The notes beneath the pieces are model-generated. The model was given only the letters and a program-made list of their open reading frames with translations. It made no database searches and was not told the origin of the DNA. The position numbers and the translations under genes were made by a program. A stretch of 64,000 nucleotides of DNA from CAVZVW01 sp963778845 (GTDB lineage: Bacteria > Actinomycetota > Actinomycetes > Actinomycetales > Kineosporiaceae): NCBI GenBank assembly GCA_963778845.1, contig CAVZVW010000009.1, positions 434,001-498,000 on the forward strand. The letters are read 5' to 3'. Of the stretch, positions 54,594 to 63,171 are shown piece by piece (within the stretch, counting starts at the first letter, position 1; each line of letters opens with the position of its first letter).

Positions 54594-55898
54594 TCAGATA
54601 CCGAAGAGGGCTCGCGCCGCCGGGCCGAGGTCGCCCGTCGGGTCGTCACGCAGGGCCGTGCGCGGCGCGTGCAGCAGGCCGCCGACCAGCCTGTGGGTCA
54701 TCTGCTCGACGACGGCCAGCTCCTGGTCGCCGAGGTTCGGGAGGCGGCGGCGCAGCCATGCCAGCTCCGCCAGACGTCGCTCGTCGGCCATCTCGGCCAT
54801 CGCCCGCATCGCCGGCGCCGACTGCCGGGCGCGTAGCCACTGGCAGAACGTGCGCCCAGCCTCGCTCACCAGGTCCTCGACGCGGTCGAGCACAGTCGGG
54901 TCGACGGCGGTCCCCGTGCTCCAGGCGAGGTCGTCGACGCTCACGAAGTCGTCCGCCAGGGCGGCCTGCAGCCGGCCCGGGAGCGCCGGTGGCGAGGAGA
55001 GGTCCGCAACCACCGGACGGCGGGCGGCAAGCCGCTCGGCATCTCGGGGTCCGACCGGCCATGCGCCGCTCACCGCGACCACGACGCCGATGACATCGGT
55101 GCCGGCGACATCGGTGCCGGCGACATCGGTACACAGAATGCCGTCGACGCCGAATGGGACGGCGCGTCCGGAGACCTCCGCGGCCAGCGCCTCGGCACGC
55201 TCGGGGGTCCGGTTGGCCACGAGTACGTGAAGGCCGCGGCGGGCGGCGGCATGCACAGCCAGGCGCCCCATGCTGCCAGCACCCACCACGAGCACGGTTC
55301 TGCCGGCGAGGTCACCGGCCCGCTCGGCGATGCGGTCGAGCGCGACATCGGCGAGCGAGCGCCGCGAGCCGGACAGGCACGAGTGCGCCCGCCTGCCTGC
55401 GTGCAGCGCAACCTGGAACAGCCTGTCGAGCACCGGGTCGAGGGGTCCCGCGGAGCGCCGACGCTCAAGCGCCTCCCGCATCTGGTGCAGCACCTGGTCC
55501 TCACCGAGCACGGCACTGTCCATACCGCACGCCACGAAGATCACGTGCCGGACGGCGTCCACGTCGTGCAGGGTCCGGGAGCCGGGCGGCGGCGGCGGCA
55601 ACGCAGTCCCGCCGTCGCCCGCGTGGTAGACCTCGACGCGCTGACACGTGCGAAGCACGATGACGTCGGGTCTCGCCTCGACCTCGGCGAGCCGGCTTGC
55701 GTAGGCCTCCCGCTCGGCGCTAGACACGTGGCGAGCGTGGGTGACGACGGCAGTCACCGTGGCGCGGGGCGGCTCCAGACCGGGCAGTGCTGGCAGTGCC
55801 GGCAGTGCTGGCAGTGCTGCCGGTGCCGGCAGTGCCGGCAGCGCGGGGCTTGCGGGCTCCGCACGCACGTCTGCGCGCATGTCCAGGGTCAGAGTCAT
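54594..55898 (-). CDS. hemA: Glutamyl-tRNA reductase, divergent, in the cytochrome cluster
   Basis: 434 residues. Reduces glutamyl-tRNA to glutamate-1-semialdehyde, first committed step of heme synthesis. The catalytic Cys is in VLRTCQRVEVY, where most relatives have TCNR. Also visible: SAVLGEDQVLHQMREAL, the NADPH domain VLVVGAGSMGRLAVHAA and the late AELAWLRRRLPN. It has an unusual Pro/Ala/Leu-rich N-terminal repeat (residues about 18-40) and an internal TDVAG repeat. No hemC, hemB or hemD is adjacent. ATG 55898 overlaps the HTH gene stop and follows GAGGTGG. It may be a second, dedicated hemA. Confidence 0.88.
   Translation of the reverse strand: MTLTLDMRADVRAEPASPALPALPAPAALPALPALPALPGLEPPRATVTAVVTHARHVSSAEREAYASRLAEVEARPDVIVLRTCQRVEVYHAGDGGTALPPPPPGSRTLHDVDAVRHVIFVACGMDSAVLGEDQVLHQMREALERRRSAGPLDPVLDRLFQVALHAGRRAHSCLSGSRRSLADVALDRIAERAGDLAGRTVLVVGAGSMGRLAVHAAARRGLHVLVANRTPERAEALAAEVSGRAVPFGVDGILCTDVAGTDVAGTDVIGVVVAVSGAWPVGPRDAERLAARRPVVADLSSPPALPGRLQAALADDFVSVDDLAWSTGTAVDPTVLDRVEDLVSEAGRTFCQWLRARQSAPAMRAMAEMADERRLAELAWLRRRLPNLGDQELAVVEQMTHRLVGGLLHAPRTALRDDPTGDLGPAARALFGI
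55783..55847 (-). repeat. 9-nt repeats in the hemA N-terminus
   Basis: Plus-strand units like GGCAGTGCT, GGCAGTGCC and GGCAGCGCG, about seven, encode PALPALPALP-type sequence ahead of the catalytic domain. They are in frame. Confidence 0.85.
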
Positions 55899-56596
55899 GG
55901 AATTTCCACCTCGGTGGAGCAGGACGCGGTGGGGGCGCCCTCGTGGCCTGCGAGCACGCCGAGGAGAGCGTCGTCGAGAACGTCGGTCGCGGCCAGGAGC
56001 AGGCCCATCGCGGCACTGGCAGCCATGCCGCGCCGGCGGGCGATGGCCGCGATCTCCCCCAGGAGCGGTCGACGAAACGCCAGGAAGGCCGCCACCGTGT
56101 CCTGGGTGGCGACCCCGCACGAGGCAGCCGCATGACCGAAGGCCGTGGCCACACTGCGAGCCCTCGAGGCCGCCGCGCCGCGCTGGGTGCTCGTGGCGGC
56201 GTCGAGGACGTCGACGAGAACAGCCAGCAGGGCCCGTCCATGCTCGCGAAGCACGGCGCGCTGGGCGTCGTCGAGGGATGCCACCCAGGGTGCCGACTGG
56301 CTCGCCCGGCCGAAACGACGGCGGTACACGCGAGTCACGGTGTGCGCGTCGTCGCCGATGCCCACGGACCCCGGACGGCCGCCGGGCGTGGCGACCAGCC
56401 CCATGACCGACGCGCGGCTGAAGCGACGATGCCCTCCCGGCGTGGTGAAGGTCCGGAGGTCGCCCGCGTCGCTCCAACGTCGAAGCGTCGCCGGTGACAC
56501 GCCGATCAGCTCGCATGCCTCGCGCGCGCTCAGCCACTCCCGCACGGCCGGCCTGGCGTCGTCGCGCTGGTGCGACGTGTGGATGCTCGCGCTCAT
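55895..56596 (-). CDS. HTH regulator of the MerR/excisionase type
   Basis: 233 residues. The N-terminal HTH (about residues 20-65) reads REWLSAREACELIGVSPATL, RRWSDAGDLRTFTTPGGHRR and F, the BldC/excisionase pattern that binds DNA. The rest is helical and Ala-rich, including AFGHAAASCGVATQDTVAAF, with no recognised ligand domain. It ends 4 nt into hemA (ATGA overlap) and starts 23 nt after the decaheme gene stop, so it is probably made with both. It may sense redox or heme and control the cluster; that is inference. Confidence 0.85.
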   Translation of the reverse strand: MSASIHTSHQRDDARPAVREWLSAREACELIGVSPATLRRWSDAGDLRTFTTPGGHRRFSRASVMGLVATPGGRPGSVGIGDDAHTVTRVYRRRFGRASQSAPWVASLDDAQRAVLREHGRALLAVLVDVLDAATSTQRGAAASRARSVATAFGHAAASCGVATQDTVAAFLAFRRPLLGEIAAIARRRGMAASAAMGLLLAATDVLDDALLGVLAGHEGAPTASCSTEVEIP

Positions 56597-56619
56597 CAGA
56601 GTCCCGCCGCCTGCGACGC

Positions 56620-58455
56620 CTACGGCGTCGGCAGCGCTCCCGTCGTCCCGCCGCCGCTGCCCTCGCCCGTGCCGAGCACGTTCCCCTTGTGGCACTGGGC
56701 GCAGTAGACGGGTTGGTGGCAGTACGCACACGCCTGCGCACCGGACTTCTTGATCGATGCCGGGTGGTTGTACAGCATCTGGTCGTGGTCGACCTTCGAG
56801 GCGCCACTGTTGTGGCAGTTCTCGCAGTAGGTGCTCGGGTGACACGTGGCGCACTTGGCCTGGGCGACCGCCGCGCTCGTCACCGTGGTCTTGTGCCCGA
56901 ACACCCACAGCGGGTCCTTGTGGTCGTCGGGCTGCGTTCCGAGCAGGAAGCCGGAGACGTTCGAGCCGATCTGCGGGAAGGTGTGGCAGGTCGAGCAGGC
57001 CGACGGGATCTCCTCGTCCGTCACCTTGCCGTCCACCACCTTGACGTGCGAGCCGTCGTGGCAGCGGAAGCACCCCGGGGCCGTCTGGTGCCCGAGGTTG
57101 TTCGGGTAGGTCGCCGCGGTGACCTTCATCTCCGGCGTTGCGGTCGCTTCGTAGATCTTCTGCAGCTCCGAGATGGCCTTCTCGATGTCGGCGCTGTTGG
57201 TCCGGACCACGCCCGGGTAGAGGCGCGCGTAGCTGTCACGAAGCCCGGCGATCGCGGCGTCCGCCTTCGCCGTGGAGGCGTAGTCGCCCATCACCAGCGC
57301 CAGCCCGTCGCGCTTGATGTACGGCAGGTCGGCGTTGATCGCGCCGGCGCTCATGGCCTGGTCGATCGCCTTCTCGGGGCTCTGCGCACCGTGACCGACC
57401 CGGTTGTGGCAGTCCAGGCAGTCCATCTTGCGCTCGCGCTCGGTGGCCTTGATCCGCACGATGTCGGGGCGGACGTCCTCCGCGACGCCGATCTCGTCGC
57501 GTGCGATGAACTGCGAGATGCTGCCGTCGGTCTCCTTGAACTCGACCAGGTCGATGGTCTGGGCGCGCACGTCCTTGCTGCGGTATGTCACCTGCTCCTG
57601 CACGTGCCAGTGGGCGCCGCGCATCGAGGTGTTGCCCACTCCGGCGGGCCGCAGCATGACCGCGACCGTCTCGCGGGTGTTCTTCTCGTCCTCGCGGTAC
57701 TCGGGCCGGATCACGATCTTCACCGGTCCGGAGTTCTCGGAGATCTGCTCCAGGGAGTGGCACTTGAGGCAGGTGTCGGCCACGGGCGGCAGATCCGAGT
57801 GGTCCGGCGGCGGGATCGGCTCGGGGAAGGTGCCTGTCACGACCTCGACGAGCTGCTGGGTTCCCTTGATCTTCGCCTTGACCCAGCCCTGGACGCCCGG
57901 CTCGACATGGCACTCCGCGCAGGTGACCTCGCGGTGCGGGGAGGCCGCGTACGCCTTCAGCTCGGGGCTCATGGTGTGGCAGCGACCGCAGAAGCCCTGG
58001 GTCTCCGTCCAGCCGATGGCCGTGAAGCCGGCCATCGTGATGATCGAGCCGGCACCGGCGAGAACCAACGTCCACATGAACCAGGCGCGCTTGGTCCGGG
58101 GGTGCGGGATGGGGATGGCGTCCCAGAAACGGCGAATGCGCCCCTTGGGCTTGACGGGGTTGGCGACACTCGCGGCGACGGCGGGCTCGGCCGGCTCGTC
58201 CACGGGTTCCGCGGTGGGTTGGGCAGCCGGTTCCGCGGCCGGTTCCCCGGCCCGTTGCCCGGCCGGTTCGCCGGCTCGTTCCGCGCCTGGGTCCGCGGTG
58301 GGTTCGGCTGCCGGTTCTGCGGTCGGTTCTCCGGTCGGTTCTGCGGTCGGTTCTGCGGTCGGTTCGCCGGAGGGCTCGGGCTCAGCCCCCGGCAGCAGGG
58401 TTCCTGCCGCGTCGGGTTCCTCGGCCGTCCCCGACCCGACCGACTCGTCGCTCAT
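56620..58455 (-). CDS. Decaheme NapC/NirT-like membrane cytochrome c
   Basis: 611 residues. Ten CXXCH motifs: CGRCH, CAECH, CLKCH, CLDCH, CFRCH, CSTCH, CATCH, CENCH, CAYCH, CAQCH. A cytoplasmic tail of about 100 residues is rich in EPTA/EPAA repeats. A single helix WFMWTLVLAGAGSIITMAGF (residues about 125-149) anchors it, directly followed by the first heme site, as in the NapC/NirT/NrfH quinol dehydrogenases. It is expected to take electrons from menaquinol and pass them outward. ATG 58455 follows GGGAG; ATG 58458 is possible. A palindrome lies 87 nt upstream. Confidence 0.92.
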   Translation of the reverse strand: MSDESVGSGTAEEPDAAGTLLPGAEPEPSGEPTAEPTAEPTGEPTAEPAAEPTADPGAERAGEPAGQRAGEPAAEPAAQPTAEPVDEPAEPAVAASVANPVKPKGRIRRFWDAIPIPHPRTKRAWFMWTLVLAGAGSIITMAGFTAIGWTETQGFCGRCHTMSPELKAYAASPHREVTCAECHVEPGVQGWVKAKIKGTQQLVEVVTGTFPEPIPPPDHSDLPPVADTCLKCHSLEQISENSGPVKIVIRPEYREDEKNTRETVAVMLRPAGVGNTSMRGAHWHVQEQVTYRSKDVRAQTIDLVEFKETDGSISQFIARDEIGVAEDVRPDIVRIKATERERKMDCLDCHNRVGHGAQSPEKAIDQAMSAGAINADLPYIKRDGLALVMGDYASTAKADAAIAGLRDSYARLYPGVVRTNSADIEKAISELQKIYEATATPEMKVTAATYPNNLGHQTAPGCFRCHDGSHVKVVDGKVTDEEIPSACSTCHTFPQIGSNVSGFLLGTQPDDHKDPLWVFGHKTTVTSAAVAQAKCATCHPSTYCENCHNSGASKVDHDQMLYNHPASIKKSGAQACAYCHQPVYCAQCHKGNVLGTGEGSGGGTTGALPTP

Positions 58456-58841
58456 CATCAGCTCCCACGCCACCGCAGGCTCGTCCTGAGTGGCCCTTCA
58501 ATCGTTGATTTGAGCGATTTCGAGGGCAATCCACCTGGGGTCATGTATCCGATACATGCCCCGGCGTCCAGGACACAGTCGCCTGTACCGAGCCGGCCTC
58601 GACGGGTCGTGCTGACGGTGGCGCCGACGGTGGAACCGACGGTGGACGACACTGGGGCGGGCACCCCCAGACCTGTCCACCGTCACGTCCACGCTCGTGC
58701 AGCCCAGCCAGGCAACGGACATCTCGACGGTGCCGAGGGCTCGGTCGCCCCCTGGCGCGACGGCAGGCGTGGACCCGCCCCGGTGCACCCCCGGCCCCAG
58801 CGGGCCCGCGGACGCGCCTCAGGCGGCTTCCTAGGCGGTCG
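58456..58841. other. 386-nt gene-free stretch with a palindrome
   Basis: No gene. Holds the palindrome at 58542-58558 and a shorter dyad AATCG (58500-58504) with CGATT (58515-58519). Both lie before the decaheme gene. The remaining 280 nt, up to the TPR gene stop, shows nothing clear. Confidence 0.6.
58542..58558. promoter_or_regulatory. 17-bp palindrome upstream of the decaheme cytochrome gene
   Basis: CATGTATC-C-GATACATG, perfect 8-bp arms around one base. It is an operator candidate for the HTH regulator encoded downstream, or for a global redox regulator. Confidence 0.55.
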
Positions 58842-59897
58842 TCAGCTCGTGCTCGGGCTCGGTGCGGGAGCGTTCGACGCAGGGTTGGACGACGACGGGC
58901 CGCCCAGGGTGTCGAGATGGGTGGCAACCGTCTTGGCCAAGTCGGAGCTCGGGTCGATCTGCACGACCTTCTGCCATTCGGCGCGCACCCTGGCGACGTC
59001 GGGCGGGTTCTGGTTGAGGTAGAGGAAGCCGAGGTCGTAGTGGGCCTCCGCGGAGCCCGGGTCGATCGCCACGGCCTGAGTCCACTGGGCCTTGGCCCCG
59101 GCCGTGTCGCCCGCGTTGAACTTCGACGCTCCGAGAGCCACGATCGCCTTGACGTTCCTCGGGTCGAGGGCGATCACCTTCTCCTGCCAGGCGGCCGCGC
59201 TCTTGTAGTCGCCGGCCTGGAAGTACAGGTCGCCCAGGGCCATCAGCGCCACGGTGTCCTTCGGGTCGGCGGCAAGCTTGGTCATCTGTGCAGCCACCTT
59301 GGCCTGGTCCAGCACCGGCCCCGTGGGGCTGCCCGACACGTTCGTCGGCGTGCCGCTGATGCCCGGGACGGCAGGGCCGCGGTTCCACACAGCGAAGGCG
59401 ATGACCGCTGCGGCGAGCAGCGCCACACCGGTCGCGATCGTCACCCAGAACCGCACACCCTTCCTGCCGTCGGTCGGCGCCTTCGACCCTGCAGCACCGG
59501 TGACGCCAGCCGCGGTGGCCGTCCCTCCAGCCGAGACGGCTGTCGCTCCAGCCGCGGTGTGATCGGGATCGGCCGACGCCGGCTCTCGCGTAGCCGAGTC
59601 CGGGGCCACGTCGGGGGACGGGGCCTGCTCCGAGGACGGCGACGGCACGGGCACAGCGCCGTCGTCCTGTGCCGTCGGCGCGAGCAGCACCTCGCAGACG
59701 CGCCCGATGACCGCGATCTCATAGTCGGCCCACTCGCGCAGCACCGCCGGGGCGTCCGTCAGGTACGTCACCACTCGGTCACGCGCCGCCTCGACGTCCA
59801 GCGTCGTCGCGTCGGCCGGCAGCCCGATCCTGGCGAGCAACAGCTCGTGCTGCTCGCGCACGCGCTGGTGCGCGTCTGTCGGCCCTGCGGTCGCCAT
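58842..59897 (-). CDS. Membrane TPR protein, cytochrome c maturation-like (CycH/CcmI-like)
   Basis: 351 residues. N-terminal cytoplasmic domain (about 1-75, HQRVREQHELLLARIGLPAD), a Ser/Pro/Ala-rich linker, the helix WVTIATGVALLAAAVIAFAV (residues about 149-171), then three or so TPR repeats outside (VALMALGDLYFQAGDYKSAA, VKAIVALGASKFNAGDTAGA, AEAHYDLGFLYLNQNPPDVA) and a Ser/Pro tail. The layout resembles the TPR part of CcmI/CycH, which holds apocytochrome for heme attachment. It lies between two multiheme genes, so a chaperone role is likely but not proven. ATG 59897 has GGAGA upstream. Confidence 0.8.
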   Translation of the reverse strand: MATAGPTDAHQRVREQHELLLARIGLPADATTLDVEAARDRVVTYLTDAPAVLREWADYEIAVIGRVCEVLLAPTAQDDGAVPVPSPSSEQAPSPDVAPDSATREPASADPDHTAAGATAVSAGGTATAAGVTGAAGSKAPTDGRKGVRFWVTIATGVALLAAAVIAFAVWNRGPAVPGISGTPTNVSGSPTGPVLDQAKVAAQMTKLAADPKDTVALMALGDLYFQAGDYKSAAAWQEKVIALDPRNVKAIVALGASKFNAGDTAGAKAQWTQAVAIDPGSAEAHYDLGFLYLNQNPPDVARVRAEWQKVVQIDPSSDLAKTVATHLDTLGGPSSSNPASNAPAPSPSTS

Positions 59898-60065
59898 CTG
59901 GTTCTCCGTTCGCTCGAGCGGGTGCAGTGACTCGGTGCCGCACCGCGACGCGCCGCGCCTGCGCCGGCGACCACCCAGCCTGCACGATGTCGTGACGCCG
60001 CGTCGAACGGCGCCGCCACCGAGGGCGGACCTGTGCCCCGTACACGCAACCGGGACGAGCGCGCC

Positions 60066-63000
60066 TCAGTACGGCATGTTGGTGTGGTTCATCCCGTGGC
60101 AGAGCAGGCTGCAGGTGCCGTGCCCGGTGGCCCCCTGGGTCCACGACAGGACACCCGCCCGGTTGGGCTGCACATCGGGGGCGAAGCTCACCAAGCGCGT
60201 CCCCGAGTTGGTCTGGGTTCCCGGGGCGAAGGCGGTCGAGTGCGGTCGGTAGTGGCATTCGGCGCACAAGGCGTTCCCGGCACCCGCGCCGGGGGTGTCG
60301 ATGTCGGTGCCGCCGGCACCTTCTCCCCGGATGTCCGACACGTGCATGCCGTGGTAGACGAAGTTCGTGTCGGTCGCGTCGCCGCCCTGGACGAAGGGTG
60401 CCTCGCTGTGGCAGAGGTAGCACAGCGCGAAGTCGGAGGCGTCGTAGTACTCGTTCGACGACTTCAGCTCCCGGTCCCGGTAGTTCTGCAGCAGGATGCC
60501 GCGGTTGGACGACGCGTGCGGAGCGAGGTCTCCGCCGACGGGTGTCGTGGGCGCGGTGCTGTAGGAGCCCTCGCCGGCGTGGCAGTTGGTGCAGCGGACC
60601 GTGCCCGAGGTCGTGAAGTTCCAGAGCTTGTACGGGGAGCTGCCCGCGAGGCTCGAGCTCATCATCACGGTCTGGTTGGCGCCCATCGCCTCGACGGGGT
60701 GGAACGACGCGTTGTTCGGGTTCAGCTCGACGCCCTTGTCCAGCACGTACTGAGACGGCGAGAACCCGTCGTTGGACGGCAGCGACGTGAAGCCGGAGTG
60801 ACACTTCAGGCACAGCTGGTACTCCGCGACGACCGGGGAGCCGTCACCGTCGAGGAAGCTGTAGGCGGGTGCGGTTCCGGCCGGGCCGTTGACGACGGAC
60901 ACCCCCGACGCGCCGGCGATCCGACCCGAGGCACCCCAACCGCCGATCGTCTCCGTGGTGTCGGTCGGTGAGGCCTTGTGCCCGCTGTGGCAGTCCCCGC
61001 ACTCGGTGTGGCGGTTGCTCACGCCCCCGAACTCGTTGTCGGTCGACGCGGTGTGGTTCGTCGTGACGGTCGTGTCATGGCGGTAGTACGACCGCGTGGC
61101 AGGGTCGTTCGCGGGGTGTGCGGGATCGGAGAGCTGGCCCTTGACGTCGGTGCTGGCGCCGAGGCCGTCGTGGCACGACAGGCACAGGGCGCTCTGCGGG
61201 CCGACGGCGTTGAGCAGCGTCCGCGATCCGGCCGAGTGCGCCTTGTGGCAGGTCCCGCACTGGTCCGAGGTCAGCGTGTACGGCCCGTGGATGTCGGCGC
61301 TGAACGGGCCGGCGGCGGCCATCGGCGCGACCGCCACCGGCGCAGCAGCGGCAGGCGCAGCGGCCACCGGCGCGGCACGGAGCACCCGTGACCCCAGAAC
61401 CAGACTCGTGAGCTCCGTCGTCACGGGCGTGGCGAGCGTGACCGCCCACCGCAGTGGCGCGAGCAGGGCGGACGCCGCGCCCGCGACGCCGGCCGCTGGT
61501 GCGGCACTCGGTGTCACGGCAGGCGTCGCGACGTCGCTGGTGGAGGGACTCGGTACGCCAGGCTCCGGTGCAGGGCTCGAGACGCTCGGCGTCGGTGTCG
61601 GGCTCGAGACGCTCGGCGTCGGTGCAGGGCTCGAGACGCTCGGCGTCGGTGCGGGGCTCGAGACGCTCGGCGTCGGTGCCGGGCCGGCGGAGGGCAGCTG
61701 CCGGGGCAGAGGGTCCCCCGTCGGGTTCTGCTTCGTGCGGGGGTCGAGGACACGGATGCCCTGTCGCTGGCCGGGGGTGAGCTGCGGCACCTGCGGGCGA
61801 CCAAGGCGCAACCGGGCCCCGGCGACACCGGACAGGGGCTGGCCGGAGTCCGTCAGCCGCAGGTCGTAGCCGGACTCGTACTGCGCGTCGACGGTGGTCC
61901 GGAGCGTGAACTCCTGCTCGGTGGAGGCACCCGGCGCCAGAGTCACCGCCTGGTCCGGGTTGGCGCCCATGGACCGCTGGCCGGGCACCCCCGCGGCAGG
62001 GCTGCCCGACGCCGGCACCACGAACTCACCGACTGCGATCGCAGCCGACTCAGGACCCTGGTCGGAGCCGCGCCGCGTGGGGCGGTCGACCCACTCGCGG
62101 CTGGTGTAGAAGGCCGCGCCGGCCGTGAGGGTGGCAGGGACCAGCACCCAGTCCGTCCCGTCCTGCGGGCGGAACTCGAGCTGAGGGGTGATCGTGACTG
62201 GCAGCGCGCCGTCGTTGTGCACGCTGAAGCCCACACGAAGGGTCTGCAGACGCATGGCGTCGACCACCGGTGTGTCGGCGGCCAGGTATGTCGCCCGGAA
62301 CGGAGGGCCGTCGACCCTGGCGAACACGGTGTGGGCCACGCTCACCGCGGGGCCGACCGAGGCCGCCGGCAGCTGGGTGGTGGACGGCGACGGGATGGAC
62401 GGCGACGGGATGGACGGCGACGGGATGGACGGCGACGGGATGGACGGCTGGGTGGCCGAGGGCTGGGGTGTGGACGGCGCTGTCGCCGAGGGCTGGGGCG
62501 TCGACGGTGCCGTGGCCGAGGGCTGCGGGGTGGTCGCCGGCGTCGCCGGCGGAGGGGTCGTCGGCGAAGGGAGGACGCCGAAGGTGCCGGGGCCGTCCAC
62601 CGACACGGTGAGCGAGTCGAGGCCGGGCCGGGCCGCGAGCGTGCTCCATGCCCCGTCGAGGCCCAGGGACGCGAGCGAGACCCGCCCGGGGCTCACGGGT
62701 CTGGACCCGAGCCCGGCAAGCGACACCTCGACGTCGACCGGGGCGGCGAACCCGGTGAGCGCGGTGTCGTCGGCCACCCCGCGTGCGGTGACCGTGAAGG
62801 CCGCCAGGGTCGACGCCCCGCGGTAGCCGGGCGCGTCGGTGGCCGCCGCGAGACCGATGACGGTGGGGACGGCCACTGCTGAGGCCGGGACCACGACGGT
62901 GACCCCGAGCCCGCTGACGCGTCCTCCGTCGGCGGTCACGACGGACGAGACCGGGGAGTCGGCGGTGGCGGTCGAGCGGACCTGTGCGATCGCCCACGGC

Positions 63001-63086
63001 GCGAGCCCGACGACGAGCACGAGGCCGCCGACGCCCACCGCCCCCGCGGGGACGCGGTGTCCGGCGCGCCTTCTCGTCATGATCAT
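60066..63086 (-). CDS. Exported octaheme cytochrome c protein with large N-terminal region
   Basis: 1006 residues. A signal peptide (TRRRAGHRV then GVGGLVLVVGLAPWAIA) leads a region of about 600 residues with beta-type sequence (GGRVSGLGVTVVVPASAV, ZU5-like) and three kinds of Pro/Ser/Thr-rich repeat. From about residue 608 come heme sites CGTCH, CLSCH, CGDCH, CLKCH, CTNCH, CYLCH, CAECH and a last CSLLCH with one extra residue (CX3CH). It has no C-terminal anchor or sortase motif. It is likely an extracellular or wall-space electron carrier. ATG 63086 has GGAG 6 nt upstream; ATG 63080 is also possible. Confidence 0.9.
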   Translation of the reverse strand: MIMTRRRAGHRVPAGAVGVGGLVLVVGLAPWAIAQVRSTATADSPVSSVVTADGGRVSGLGVTVVVPASAVAVPTVIGLAAATDAPGYRGASTLAAFTVTARGVADDTALTGFAAPVDVEVSLAGLGSRPVSPGRVSLASLGLDGAWSTLAARPGLDSLTVSVDGPGTFGVLPSPTTPPPATPATTPQPSATAPSTPQPSATAPSTPQPSATQPSIPSPSIPSPSIPSPSIPSPSTTQLPAASVGPAVSVAHTVFARVDGPPFRATYLAADTPVVDAMRLQTLRVGFSVHNDGALPVTITPQLEFRPQDGTDWVLVPATLTAGAAFYTSREWVDRPTRRGSDQGPESAAIAVGEFVVPASGSPAAGVPGQRSMGANPDQAVTLAPGASTEQEFTLRTTVDAQYESGYDLRLTDSGQPLSGVAGARLRLGRPQVPQLTPGQRQGIRVLDPRTKQNPTGDPLPRQLPSAGPAPTPSVSSPAPTPSVSSPAPTPSVSSPTPTPSVSSPAPEPGVPSPSTSDVATPAVTPSAAPAAGVAGAASALLAPLRWAVTLATPVTTELTSLVLGSRVLRAAPVAAAPAAAAPVAVAPMAAAGPFSADIHGPYTLTSDQCGTCHKAHSAGSRTLLNAVGPQSALCLSCHDGLGASTDVKGQLSDPAHPANDPATRSYYRHDTTVTTNHTASTDNEFGGVSNRHTECGDCHSGHKASPTDTTETIGGWGASGRIAGASGVSVVNGPAGTAPAYSFLDGDGSPVVAEYQLCLKCHSGFTSLPSNDGFSPSQYVLDKGVELNPNNASFHPVEAMGANQTVMMSSSLAGSSPYKLWNFTTSGTVRCTNCHAGEGSYSTAPTTPVGGDLAPHASSNRGILLQNYRDRELKSSNEYYDASDFALCYLCHSEAPFVQGGDATDTNFVYHGMHVSDIRGEGAGGTDIDTPGAGAGNALCAECHYRPHSTAFAPGTQTNSGTRLVSFAPDVQPNRAGVLSWTQGATGHGTCSLLCHGMNHTNMPY
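61567..61674 (-). repeat. 27-nt tandem repeat, four units, in the octaheme gene
   Basis: Units of GGTGCAGGGCTCGAGACGCT and the following 7 nt differ at one or two bases. They encode four copies of PAPTPSVSS, a flexible linker before the heme domain. Confidence 0.9.
62386..62445 (-). repeat. 15-nt tandem repeat, four perfect units, in the octaheme gene
   Basis: Unit GGCGACGGGATGGAC (plus strand) repeated exactly; encodes PSIPS repeats. Beside it (62447-62540) are looser repeats encoding QPSATAPSTP. Confidence 0.92.
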
Positions 63087-63171
63087 TATGGGCTCCGTGG
63101 ACTGGCTCGTCGGAGGTGCGGTCCCCGTGGTGGCCGCCGCAGGGCGGCCACCACGGGCGCGGGAGCGCCTG

